DNA of 64,000 bases from Roseibium alexandrii DFL-11 (GTDB lineage: Bacteria; Pseudomonadota; Alphaproteobacteria; Rhizobiales; Stappiaceae): contig NZ_CM011002.1 of NCBI RefSeq assembly GCF_000158095.2, positions 2,309,228-2,373,227 on the forward strand. Direction: 5' to 3'. Shown here one piece after another: positions 36,308 through 44,127 of the stretch. The notes beneath the pieces are model-generated. The model worked only from the letters and a program-made list of their open reading frames with translations, made no database searches and was not told the DNA's origin. Positions within the stretch are counted from its first letter, which is position 1, and each line of letters begins with the position of its first letter. Position numbers and translations under genes: made by a program.

Positions 36308-37222
36308 CTATTCAGCAGGCTCACCCATTGGGCGTGCTGGCGCCGGCTCTGTCTTGTCCGGCCGCGTCACCAGATAAACACCGAAAACAATGAGGCCAAG
36401 AGCCGGCCAGGCGGTCCAGCCAGGCTGTTCGCCAAGTACAGCTATCCCCAGCAAGGTGCCGATCACAGGAACTGCATAGTTCACTTGCTGCAGCCGGGCG
36501 GCCCCGATGCGCGGGATCAAGTAAAAATAGATCAAGGCCGCGAGCGCTGTCGGTCCCAGCCCCAAATAAAGGACCGCGGCCAGCGCCGGTACCGGCGCAG
36601 CGGGCAGACCAGGTTCCGATGCGAACAGAGCCATGTATCCTCCCAGCGCCAGCAGTCCAACGAAGACCGAGGCTGCAGCCATTTTCAAGGGCTCTGGATA
36701 CGGAAAGCGGCGTGAGAAAAGCGCTGTGAAGGCATAACAACAGGCTGCTACGACCAGGCAAAGCTCGGGCAGAAGACTGCCAATCCGGCCTTCACTTAAG
36801 TCCGGCGCCGCCAACACGGCGACCCCGGCAAAACCGGCCAGCGCACCGAACACCTTCAGTCTCGTTAGGCTGTCCTCAAAATGGACCAGAGGCGCGGCAA
36901 CAAGAGTGATGATCGGGGCAATGCCCATGATCAGCGCGGCAAGCCCGGTGTTGACCTCCTGCTCTGCGTAACTGATCAGGAGAAACGGCAAGACATTCCC
37001 GCTGAGGCCGACAATGGCCGCAATGATCCAGCCGCGAACCCCGAGGTTAAACCCGCCTCCCCTCAGCAGCAGCACACAGCCCAGAACAGGCGCTGCAATC
37101 GCCATCCGCGCAAAGACCAACGTGGCCGGGTTAATGTCTTTGACGGCAACACCAATCGCCAGGAACGAGCTGCCCCACAGCGCGGCGAGCAACGACCACA
37201 ATAGAAAGTCTCTTGCCTGCAT
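36308..37222 (-). CDS. EamA/DMT-superfamily transporter
   Basis: A 304-aa protein with ten predicted transmembrane segments in two EamA repeats (about 5-140 and 150-285); LWGSSFLAIGVAVK and the YAEQEVNTGLAALIMGIAPI segment are typical. Probable exporter of amino acids or other small metabolites. It diverges from an HxlR regulator with tandem inverted repeats between them, so it is likely the regulated gene. GAGGATAGG precedes its ATG. Confidence 0.88.
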   Translation of the reverse strand: MQARDFLLWSLLAALWGSSFLAIGVAVKDINPATLVFARMAIAAPVLGCVLLLRGGGFNLGVRGWIIAAIVGLSGNVLPFLLISYAEQEVNTGLAALIMGIAPIITLVAAPLVHFEDSLTRLKVFGALAGFAGVAVLAAPDLSEGRIGSLLPELCLVVAACCYAFTALFSRRFPYPEPLKMAAASVFVGLLALGGYMALFASEPGLPAAPVPALAAVLYLGLGPTALAALIYFYLIPRIGAARLQQVNYAVPVIGTLLGIAVLGEQPGWTAWPALGLIVFGVYLVTRPDKTEPAPARPMGEPAE

Positions 37223-37240
37223 AGGCCTATCCTCTAAACT

Positions 37241-37276
37241 GCTATGAAAGAAATAGCATGCTATTATTTCAATAGC
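37241..37276. promoter_or_regulatory. Tandem operator between DMT and HxlR genes
   Basis: Two inverted repeats with the same half-sites lie side by side: GCTATgaaagaAATAGC (37241-37257) and GCTATTatttcAATAGC (37260-37276). Their inner halves also form the 14-bp palindrome AATAGCATGCTATT (37252-37265). They lie between the divergent start codons, covering both promoters. This is the likely binding site of the adjacent HxlR protein. Confidence 0.65.
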
Positions 37277-37288
37277 AATGGAGGACGT

Positions 37289-37645
37289 ATGACCGACATT
37301 CCCATTCCCGGAAAGGCCGTCCGCGGATCGCGTAGCGGCGCGCCGATCATGGCCCTGTTCGACTTGCTGGGACGACGCTGGGCAATGGGTGTGGTCTGGA
37401 CGTTGAGCGAACAGGGGCCCTGCACCTTCCGCGCATTACAGGAGGCTTGCGAGAGCATTTCTCCAGCTGTTTTGAATGCCCGGCTGAAAGAGCTCCGGGC
37501 AGCAGGGTTTGTCACACAAGGGGATGGCGGGTATTGCGTGTCACCGCTCGGGCAAGAGGTCTACGAAGCGCTCCTGCCACTGTCCAAAGTGTCGAAGGTC
37601 TGGGCCGCGCGCATTGAGCAAAGCGGCTCCGAAGCATCTGAGTAG
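37289..37645 (+). CDS. HxlR-family transcriptional regulator
   Basis: A 118-aa winged-helix regulator starting MTDIPIPGKAV with GGAGG upstream. The HxlR core is MALFDLLGRRWAMGVVWTL and TFRALQEACESISPAVLNARLKELRAAGFV. It lacks the N-terminal sensor Cys seen in the other HxlR gene, so it probably responds to a bound ligand instead. It is divergent from the DMT transporter, which is the probable target. Confidence 0.88.
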   Translation: MTDIPIPGKAVRGSRSGAPIMALFDLLGRRWAMGVVWTLSEQGPCTFRALQEACESISPAVLNARLKELRAAGFVTQGDGGYCVSPLGQEVYEALLPLSKVSKVWAARIEQSGSEASE

Positions 37646-37653
37646 TTCGTTAC

Positions 37654-38052
37654 TCAGGGACCGAGCCGGATTAAGACGGCTGCGCTGGCAATAATATGCG
37701 CGAGCGTTATGACGACGGATGCGCCATGTAGAACCTTGAAACGTTTTGTTTCGCCCGCATCGGTCGCCGCATTGATCATCGGCATCAGGACCTGCCGCGC
37801 AAAGATCGCGGACGCCGCGATCAGGACCATCACCACGCAAGAGACCACATCCAGAAACCCGGTTCCAAACGCCGCGGCCAGGGATGCCGCGATCACAAAC
37901 AGATAGAAGTGGGGAAAGGCTTTCCGGATGAGCGGCCCCGCTGTTTCCGCCGGCAGCGCTGTGAAGACGAAGGCCGCAAAGCCAAAGGAATAAAGTGTCA
38001 TGCCACCGAACAACAGCGCAGTCACAAGAAGGGTGGCTGAGGTGACGATCAT
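37654..38052 (-). CDS. DUF4149-like membrane protein
   Basis: A 132-aa protein with four hydrophobic segments and the DUF4149 (TMEM205-like) pattern GFAAFVFTALP and GPLIRKAFPHFYLF. Function unknown. Its ATG overlaps the stop of the upstream methyltransferase-like gene (ATGA), so the two are translationally coupled and probably act together in the membrane. Confidence 0.75.
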   Translation of the reverse strand: MIVTSATLLVTALLFGGMTLYSFGFAAFVFTALPAETAGPLIRKAFPHFYLFVIAASLAAAFGTGFLDVVSCVVMVLIAASAIFARQVLMPMINAATDAGETKRFKVLHGASVVITLAHIIASAAVLIRLGP

Positions 38053-38864
38053 TTCTTCGATCTCCGTGTGACATTGGGAAAAATATAGGGAACGGCTGCC
38101 TGGTACTGCCGGAAACGATCCCCGAACTGTGAGGCGAAACGCCGTTCCTTGAGCATCGGTGCGAGCAGACAATACGCTGTTAGAAAACTCGCAACAGCGA
38201 GCTGGTCAGGCGTCCAGACCGGCACCGTCCACGTTGTCAGGGCAAAGGACACATAAATTGGCTGGCGGATGATCTTGAAGAGCCCCGTCTCCGGCATGTC
38301 TGGGAAGATCGGGCGAATGTTTTGTGCCAGCGACATCCAGCCAAGCGCGCCTGATTGCACCTCAGCGCCTGCGTCGTAACTCGCCTTGATCAACAACAGC
38401 CATGAGAGCGTGTAAAGCCCGCACAAAAGCCAAAAAACCGCTCCCTCCGCTTGCCACCAGATCACACCGCTTGGTGTCCAGAACGCGAACAGCAAAAGCA
38501 GCTGGAAAGAGGCGATAATGGCGTAGGTCGTGGTCGCCAGTGTTTTGCCGTGTCCGGACGGGGCGAGCGCCGATAGCCACTTCCGCCCGCGCACTGACAG
38601 GAGTACCGAATGGGTCAGAGGGAACTGCAGCAAGAGGAACGCATTGGCGAGATACCGCCATGGATCCGGAAGCGTGCCCAGGCTGCGGCTCATCCCGAAA
38701 AACATCGCAGCGATCATCGCAAGGACTGCAGCCGCAAAGAGTGTGTGGCAGACAAGACCATATAAACAGGCGAGCGCAATCCGGCCGCGCCCGGACGGGA
38801 CGGACAACATCCCCGCCACCAGGCGGTGCAGTCTTTTCAAAGGTCTCAGGTCAACCAGCGTCAT
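38049..38864 (-). CDS. MddA/isoprenylcysteine-methyltransferase-like membrane protein
   Basis: A 271-aa protein with about six transmembrane segments. The C-terminal signature IRQPIYVSFALTTWTVPVWT and ERRFASQFGDRFRQYQAAVPYIFP matches the ICMT/NnrU/MddA group: an R-x-P-x-Y motif, then a late E-R-x-F-G-D-x-Y-x-x-Y helix. MddA methylates methanethiol to dimethyl sulfide; NnrU and ICMT homologues have other or unknown roles, so the specific substrate is uncertain. It overlaps the DUF4149-like gene. Confidence 0.7.
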   Translation of the reverse strand: MTLVDLRPLKRLHRLVAGMLSVPSGRGRIALACLYGLVCHTLFAAAVLAMIAAMFFGMSRSLGTLPDPWRYLANAFLLLQFPLTHSVLLSVRGRKWLSALAPSGHGKTLATTTYAIIASFQLLLLFAFWTPSGVIWWQAEGAVFWLLCGLYTLSWLLLIKASYDAGAEVQSGALGWMSLAQNIRPIFPDMPETGLFKIIRQPIYVSFALTTWTVPVWTPDQLAVASFLTAYCLLAPMLKERRFASQFGDRFRQYQAAVPYIFPNVTRRSKK

Positions 38865-39037
38865 CGCTGACAGAACCTAGCGTCATGCGCTCTTATCGCC
38901 AGTGGCACTTGACGGTTTGTCGCAGAGGTCTGGGAGATCTCCAAATAGTTGGACGAGAAGCGGCCGAAAACCGCCGGAAACCTTGGCGTCCCCAGTCATC
39001 TTCCTAGTTACACAGTTGAGAGCTGAGGGAGAACTGA

Positions 39038-39277
39038 ATGTCTGAACCAGTTGTTGCGCAAAAAGCGCCCTATGCGGTCGAAGTTGAAGCGGGCAAAAAC
39101 TACTTCTGGTGTGCGTGCGGCAAGAGCGCGAACCAGCCGTTTTGCGACGGTAGCCACAAGGGTACGGACTTCGCGCCGGTCAAATACACGGCTGAAAAGG
39201 ACGGCAAAGCGTTCTTCTGCGGCTGCAAGGCAAGCAGCAAATCCCCGCTTTGCGATGGGACGCACAGCAAGCTGTAA
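39038..39277 (+). CDS. CDGSH-type iron-sulfur protein with two cluster motifs
   Basis: A 79-aa protein with two CDGSH motifs: CACGKS...PFCDGSH (from residue 25) and CGCKAS...PLCDGTH (from residue 61). Each should coordinate a [2Fe-2S] cluster through three Cys and one His. Bacterial mitoNEET-like proteins transfer clusters or electrons. The gene is alone, followed by a hairpin shared with the convergent min operon. Confidence 0.92.
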   Translation: MSEPVVAQKAPYAVEVEAGKNYFWCACGKSANQPFCDGSHKGTDFAPVKYTAEKDGKAFFCGCKASSKSPLCDGTHSKL

Positions 39278-39284
39278 ACACGAA

Positions 39285-39314
39285 ACAGCCGGACCGAGGC
39301 CCCGATCCGGCTGT
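39285..39314. terminator. Bidirectional hairpin between CDGSH gene and minE
   Basis: ACAGCCGGA (39285-39293), a 12-base loop and TCCGGCTGT (39306-39314) form a perfect 9-bp stem between convergent genes, with T-rich sequence on both sides. Confidence 0.65.
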
Positions 39315-39332
39315 CTTCAGATTTTCGTTGTG

Positions 39333-39599
39333 TCAGGACGCCCGGGCTGCGGACGGCGGCAGTTCGATGTCGATACCCAGCGTGGTGACATCGCCTTCCC
39401 GGTCCATTTCAAGACGGACGGCATCGGGATCGATATCGATCCGCTTGGCCACGACCGCCAGAATGTCTTCGCGAAGACTGGAAATCAGCGCTGCATCATC
39501 GCTGTTGCCGGCGCGTTCATGCGCGAGAAGGATCTGCAGCCGGTTCTTGGCAACCGAAGCACTTTGGCTTCTCTTGCCAAAAAGGCTCAGGATGTTCAT
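39333..39599 (-). CDS. minE: Cell division topological specificity factor MinE
   Basis: An 88-aa protein: an N-terminal anti-MinCD/membrane segment (MNILSLFGKRSQSASVAKNRLQILLAHERA) and a C-terminal topological specificity domain. MinE stimulates MinD ATPase to drive pole-to-pole oscillation that places the division septum at midcell. Its ATG overlaps the minD stop (ATGA). It is the last gene of minCDE. Confidence 0.97.
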   Translation of the reverse strand: MNILSLFGKRSQSASVAKNRLQILLAHERAGNSDDAALISSLREDILAVVAKRIDIDPDAVRLEMDREGDVTTLGIDIELPPSAARAS

Positions 39600-40417
39600 G
39601 CCGCCCTCCCCTTGAAGATCTTGCCGAACAAGCCCTTCTTTTCTTCCGGGATGGTGACGGGAATGTTTTCCCCCAAAAGACGGCGCGTTGCTTCCATATA
39701 GGCACGGGCAGCGGGCGAACCTTCGTCGGCCAGCGTGACTGGCAAGCCGACGTTGGAGGCCTTTAGGACGTCCTTGCTCTCCGGGATCACGCCAATGAGC
39801 GGCACAGACAGGATGTCCACCACATCGTCGGTTGCCAGCATCTCGCCTGTTTTGGCGCGGGCGCTGTCATACCGGGTAATCAGAAGGTGCTTGGGCATGC
39901 GCCCGCCCTGCTCCGCAACCTGCGTCTTGGCGTCCAGAAGCCCAATGATCCGGTCGCAGTCGCGCACGGAGGACACTTCCGGGTTGGAAACGATGATGGC
40001 TTCATCGGCATGGCGCATGGCCAGTGTCGCGCCGCGCTCAATGCCCGCCGGACTGTCGCAGACGATCCAGTCAAAGTAGTGGCGCAGTTCGCTGATGACG
40101 CTGGCAACGCCCTCTTCGGTGAGCGCATCCTTGTCGCGGGTCTGCGAAGCCGGCAGAAGGAACAGGTTGTTCAGCTTCTTGTCGCGCACCAAAGCCTGTT
40201 TGATGGTCGCCTCGCCGCGCACCACGTTGACCAGATCGAACACGACGCGCCGCTCGGCACCCATGATCAGGTCCAGGTTGCGGAGCCCAACATCGAAGTC
40301 GATGGCACAGACCTGATAACCTTCCTTGGCCAGCGCTGAGGCAATTGCGGCGGATGTGGTTGTCTTGCCAACCCCACCCTTGCCTGACGTGACCACAACG
40401 ACCGTTGCGTTGCTCAT
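39596..40417 (-). CDS. minD: Septum site-determining ATPase MinD
   Basis: A 273-aa deviant Walker A ATPase with SGKGGVGKTTT (11-21), Walker B-like WIVCDSPAGIE and a C-terminal amphipathic membrane-targeting helix (KKGLFGKIFKGRA). It recruits MinC to the membrane and oscillates with MinE. It starts 54 bp after minC and overlaps minE. High identity to the family is evident throughout. Confidence 0.98.
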   Translation of the reverse strand: MSNATVVVVTSGKGGVGKTTTSAAIASALAKEGYQVCAIDFDVGLRNLDLIMGAERRVVFDLVNVVRGEATIKQALVRDKKLNNLFLLPASQTRDKDALTEEGVASVISELRHYFDWIVCDSPAGIERGATLAMRHADEAIIVSNPEVSSVRDCDRIIGLLDAKTQVAEQGGRMPKHLLITRYDSARAKTGEMLATDDVVDILSVPLIGVIPESKDVLKASNVGLPVTLADEGSPAARAYMEATRRLLGENIPVTIPEEKKGLFGKIFKGRAA

Positions 40418-40471
40418 GGTGTTCGTCCCACTTGTTGACGGTGCGGGGACACTTCACGGCCCCGACCGGTG

Positions 40472-41305
40472 TTAATTCAGTTGTTCAAAAACAAGGCTCT
40501 CGTTTTCAAAACGGATCTGCGCCGGTGCATCGCGCAGAGCCGGTTCGAAATCGTCCGCAACCTTGTAAAGACCGTTGATGGACACCAGTTCCGCGTCCAG
40601 TTTCGAGCAGAAGATCCGCGCTCCGTCGCGCCCGGAAACCCCGGCCAAAGCGCGTCCGCGCAGGGCGCCGTAAACGTGGATAGACCCGCCTGCGATAATC
40701 TCGGCGCCGGAGCTGACCGAGCCGATAATGGTCACATCGCCGTCCGGATGCAGGATGCTCTGACCGGAGCGGACATGTTCGGTAATGACGATTGACGACC
40801 CATTGGCCTCTGGCACCGCCCGATGCTGCCGATCTGCTTTCCTGGCAGCCAGCTTCTCAGCAGTTTTGGTCGCCGGGTCGGCAGCCAGTATGTTTGATTT
40901 CGCAACCTTTTTGGACGTATCGGTCTTGCCGGCAGTCTTTTGGGCCGCAATCTCGGCTGTAGCAGCCGCCGCTGTCTCCGGTGCGTCCGCAGCAGCGGTT
41001 TCCGGGATTTCGACATCTGCTGTCAGACGCCCGCCGCCAAAACTCGGCGGCATTCCCGGCCTGAGGCGCGTTCCGGAAATCCCGTCGATGCCAAAAACAC
41101 GGATGGAGCGCGCGCTGAGGCCCTCAAGCACGGTCTCAAGTTCCTCGATCGGGATCTTGGTGCCGCGCACGTCCAGAACAATCGGCCGGTCGATGAAAAA
41201 TCCCGGAGTGCGCGCGATGATCCGGTCGATCTCCTTGAACCAGTCCTGATACGGCGGTTCGGGAGATAACACGATCGCAATGAAGGATTTTCCCTTGAAT
41301 TTCAT
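40472..41305 (-). CDS. minC: Septum site-determining protein MinC
   Basis: A 277-aa FtsZ inhibitor. The N-terminal FtsZ-binding domain (1-95) is joined by a long Ala/Thr/Lys-rich linker (about 105-175) to the C-terminal beta-helix that binds MinD (SIVITEHVRSGQSILHPDGDVTIIG...GSIHVYGALRGRALAG). The linker is longer than in E. coli MinC. The ATG at 41305 is preferred over a TTG one codon upstream. It is the first gene of the minCDE operon. Confidence 0.95.
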   Translation of the reverse strand: MKFKGKSFIAIVLSPEPPYQDWFKEIDRIIARTPGFFIDRPIVLDVRGTKIPIEELETVLEGLSARSIRVFGIDGISGTRLRPGMPPSFGGGRLTADVEIPETAAADAPETAAAATAEIAAQKTAGKTDTSKKVAKSNILAADPATKTAEKLAARKADRQHRAVPEANGSSIVITEHVRSGQSILHPDGDVTIIGSVSSGAEIIAGGSIHVYGALRGRALAGVSGRDGARIFCSKLDAELVSINGLYKVADDFEPALRDAPAQIRFENESLVFEQLN

Positions 41306-41647
41306 CAAAGAGGCCCGGCATCTGTCTCTATCGGAGTGTTTAGTCGCATAAACCTATCATTAACCGAACCGGACAATTGGGCAGCGGCCCGTTTTCCACG
41401 GATATCCAATTTCTCCCGAGATTTCAGATAATTGTCTGGTTTGCCGAGCCTTCACAAAGGAGCCCTACCGGCGAACCTGACAAAACTGCCGACTAAATCG
41501 ACAGGAATCACACGAGATACACGCCGATTCTGCCGATTTCAGCCAAATCCAGTTAACCGAATTCCAGATGAAAGCTTCACTTTTGCCATATTGCAGTGCA
41601 ATATAAGCTGTCTAACCCTCAACGCGCTGACCAAATCTGGAACAAAA
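41306..41647. other. Intergenic region with palindrome upstream of small HTH gene
   Basis: This 342-base divergent region separates minC from the HTH gene. No ORF of gene-like composition is seen. The palindrome ATATTGCA-G-TGCAATAT is at 41588-41604 and overlaps a TATAAG -10-like hexamer (41602-41607). The minC promoter should lie in the left third. Confidence 0.5.
41588..41604. promoter_or_regulatory. Palindromic operator ATATTGCA-G-TGCAATAT
   Basis: A perfect 8-1-8 inverted repeat centred on G41596 lies 44 bp before the HTH gene ATG and overlaps its likely -10. A related box, TCGCAGTGCAA, occurs before fabI. It could bind the small HTH protein itself or a TGC-box regulator such as PhaR; neither can be decided from sequence. 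Confidence 0.55.
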
Positions 41648-41980
41648 ATGAGTAATTTCAGCGATGTAATGGACTATCTAGGCCTGTCTCAGGATGAGGC
41701 AGCGAGCGTTCTCAACACATCCGCAGAAGAAATTGTTCGCTGGCGCAACACGAACGAGGCGCCGCCGCTGCACATCTGGCAGTCCCTCGTGCAGATGCTC
41801 GACGATGTACGCAGGTCAGCCGAAGAAGCTGCAAAATCCGCCGATCTCGATCATCTGGAGGCGTCCGACCTCAACAAGGTTACGCTCGCCATGCCGAGCC
41901 AGATGTCCTCCGACCTTGCCGGCCCGAAACGTGCTGCAACGGCGCTTGCGGTCGCCACCCTTGCCCGGGTGTTTGTCTGA
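41648..41980 (+). CDS. Small HTH-domain protein
   Basis: A 110-aa protein starting MSNFSDVMDYLG. Residues 5-45 look like a Cro/XRE-type helix-turn-helix (YLGLSQDEAASVLNTSAEEIVRWRN); the remainder is Ala/Glu-rich with no recognised domain. It may be a DNA-binding autoregulator acting on the palindrome upstream. Not recognised as a named family. Confidence 0.65.
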   Translation: MSNFSDVMDYLGLSQDEAASVLNTSAEEIVRWRNTNEAPPLHIWQSLVQMLDDVRRSAEEAAKSADLDHLEASDLNKVTLAMPSQMSSDLAGPKRAATALAVATLARVFV

Positions 41981-42183
41981 GGCGGCGGTGCGGAGAATTA
42001 AACCGGTTAAAAAAATTTGCAAAGCGGCCTGGTTCCGGACCATTCCCGCCTTTGGCCAACCCGGCTTTTCTGCTAACACTTGTGCCGGTGCGGCGCTCCA
42101 TCAGACCGCAGGAAATCCCCTGACCTTGCCACTCGGCAGATGGCCAGACCCTCAAAAAAACCGCTTCTTCAAGGCCGCTGCCC

Positions 42184-43146
42184 ATGTCCGCATCGCTCAA
42201 AGGCTTTTTGTTCGCTCTCAGCGGCTTTGCGATCTTTTCCACCCATGACGCGATCATCAAGACGCTTGGCGGCACCTATCCGGCCTTCCAGATCATCTTC
42301 TTTTCGGTCCTGTTCGCTTTTGTGCCCGTCTCCCTGATCATTCTGGCGGACGGCAAGGCGGACAATTTCCGGCCCCGGCGTCCCGGATTGGTGCTCTTGA
42401 GATCGAGCCTTGCGATTGTTGCCATGTCCGGGGGGTTTTACGCCTTCACGGTTCTGCCGCTCGCCGAAGTCTATGCCCTCCTCTTTGCTACACCGCTGCT
42501 GGTCACCGCCCTCTCCGTGCCACTCCTTGGCGAAACCGTGCGCTTTCAACGCTGGATCGCGGTCATTGTCGGGCTGATCGGCGTGGTGATCGTTCTGCGC
42601 CCCGGCGTCAGCGCGCTGTCTGCCGGGCACATGGCTGCGCTCCTGTCAGCCGGCGCAAACTCATTGTCCTCGATCCTGGTGCGCAAGATTGGCGGGCAAG
42701 AACGCTCTGCGGTCCTGATCCTTTACCCGATGATCCTGATGCTGATCGTGATGTCCATCTTGATGCCGAGCTCCTACCAGCCGATGGCCATCGGCGATCT
42801 CGGTTTGATGGCCGCAATCGGCTTTCTGTCGGTGATTGCCCAATCGGCCATCATCGGCGCCTACCGGGCCGCGCCCGCTGCCGTTGTCGCGCCGCTGCAA
42901 TACAGCCAGATCCTGTGGGCGGCCCTTTTTGGCGCGCTCTTCTTTTCAGAAACACCGGATTTTTATGTGGCGCTCGGCTCGACGATCATTGTCGCGTCCG
43001 GCCTGTTCGTGGTCTGGCGCGAGGCCCAGGAAAACGTCTCCGCCCGCCGCCCGGTCACCCGCAGCGCCAGCTTCCGCTTCAACACCGGCTACGCCTCCAG
43101 CGTCAACCGGGCGGAGGACAAGGACGACGAAGAAAAGCCGGATTAG
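42184..43146 (+). CDS. EamA/DMT-superfamily transporter
   Basis: A 320-aa protein with ten transmembrane segments in two EamA domains (about 5-140 and 150-285). The start MSASLKGFLFALSGFAIFS, the GFYAFTVLPLAEVYALLFATPLLVT repeat and the PAAVVAPLQYSQILWA repeat are typical. The C-terminal 30 residues are charged and cytoplasmic (NRAEDKDDEEKPD). Probably exports small metabolites; substrate unknown. Confidence 0.88.
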   Translation: MSASLKGFLFALSGFAIFSTHDAIIKTLGGTYPAFQIIFFSVLFAFVPVSLIILADGKADNFRPRRPGLVLLRSSLAIVAMSGGFYAFTVLPLAEVYALLFATPLLVTALSVPLLGETVRFQRWIAVIVGLIGVVIVLRPGVSALSAGHMAALLSAGANSLSSILVRKIGGQERSAVLILYPMILMLIVMSILMPSSYQPMAIGDLGLMAAIGFLSVIAQSAIIGAYRAAPAAVVAPLQYSQILWAALFGALFFSETPDFYVALGSTIIVASGLFVVWREAQENVSARRPVTRSASFRFNTGYASSVNRAEDKDDEEKPD

Positions 43147-43457
43147 GTGGCAAGGGACTTCGGGGCTGGGGCGTACAATACTCTCTCAAACCTCTCCACC
43201 GTCATTGCCGGACTTGATCCGGCAATCCATGCCGTTACCGAACATCTCGGCGTCTGGTCGCAAGCGGAAACGAAACGGAATGGATTACCTCCCCAATCAT
43301 GCCGGGGACAGGCTCTTCAAGCCGGGTAATGACGGGTGGAGATTTTGGATGGCGGCGGCGGATCCAATGAACACTAAATCCCGGATAGTCCAAATGCACC
43401 GCAGCGGACGTCGGCCCTTGCACCATGGCCCAATCCTGCGCACCGCACACCGCCGGT
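43147..43457. repeat. Intergenic stretch with palindromic repeats
   Basis: No gene is supported. Palindromes of the dispersed type include TTGCCGGACTTGATCCGGCAA (about 43206-43226) and a looser copy near 43303-43335. The stretch separates a DMT transporter from the orphan Imm11-like gene and matches a repeat-rich spot where accessory genes can be gained. Confidence 0.55.
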
Positions 43458-44123
43458 CTAGTCCGGTACAATGCGCGTCTTGGCAAAACGGAAATCGATT
43501 TTCAATTTGGCTGCCTCAATCGCGTCGTGAAGCCGACCACTCATGAAGATTTTGCCGCTAAATTTTGGATCAACCCAGAGATCAGGTCCGCCGAGAGCCG
43601 AGGCTGATACCGCGATATCTTCGTCTTTCGGTTCAATTGCGCGCCAACGCCTAAATCCGGTCTTCGGGTTTACCGGCCCCGCCGACAGGTTACGACTATC
43701 TTCGGGCAAAAGGCAGTCCTTCTGAGACCCGAAGTTCAGAAAATAAAATAGCCCGGGTAGCCGTGTGGTCTTGTCCATTTCGTAGATCGGGAATTCGACC
43801 AGTTCGCCGCCGCCAAGATCGAAGTCCTTTAGCAGTTCTGCCAGTTTTCCTTTTACGGCGAGAAATCCATCCACCCAAAACAAGTCTTTGACCCGAGACC
43901 ATTTCTTCGCCTCAAACACATATGCGGATTCTACGAATTCTTCCCGGCTTAGTTTCTCGCCTTGCGAAGCCCGATTCACATTTTTCCTATGTTCTTCGGT
44001 CGGCGCTCCCATTTCAAACTGAGGCGGCGCCCAATCCTGCCCAAAGTGTTTTTCACGAATACCGAGCTTGTTTCCCAGTAAATAGTTGCTTCGAACACTG
44101 CTGACCCAGATTTCCTCTGCCAC
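43458..44123 (-). CDS. Imm11-like (DUF1629) protein, orphan
   Basis: A 221-aa soluble protein. The C-terminal motif GGPDLWVDPKFSGKIFMSGRLHDAIEAA is the hallmark of the Imm11/DUF1629 immunity-protein family, which neutralises polymorphic toxins in other bacteria. No toxin, Rhs, VgrG or PAAR gene is adjacent, so it could be a leftover or protective immunity gene, or have another role. Base composition looks more AT-rich than its neighbours, consistent with transfer. It ends near intergenic repeats. Confidence 0.65.
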   Translation of the reverse strand: MAEEIWVSSVRSNYLLGNKLGIREKHFGQDWAPPQFEMGAPTEEHRKNVNRASQGEKLSREEFVESAYVFEAKKWSRVKDLFWVDGFLAVKGKLAELLKDFDLGGGELVEFPIYEMDKTTRLPGLFYFLNFGSQKDCLLPEDSRNLSAGPVNPKTGFRRWRAIEPKDEDIAVSASALGGPDLWVDPKFSGKIFMSGRLHDAIEAAKLKIDFRFAKTRIVPD

Positions 44124-44127
44124 GGAC

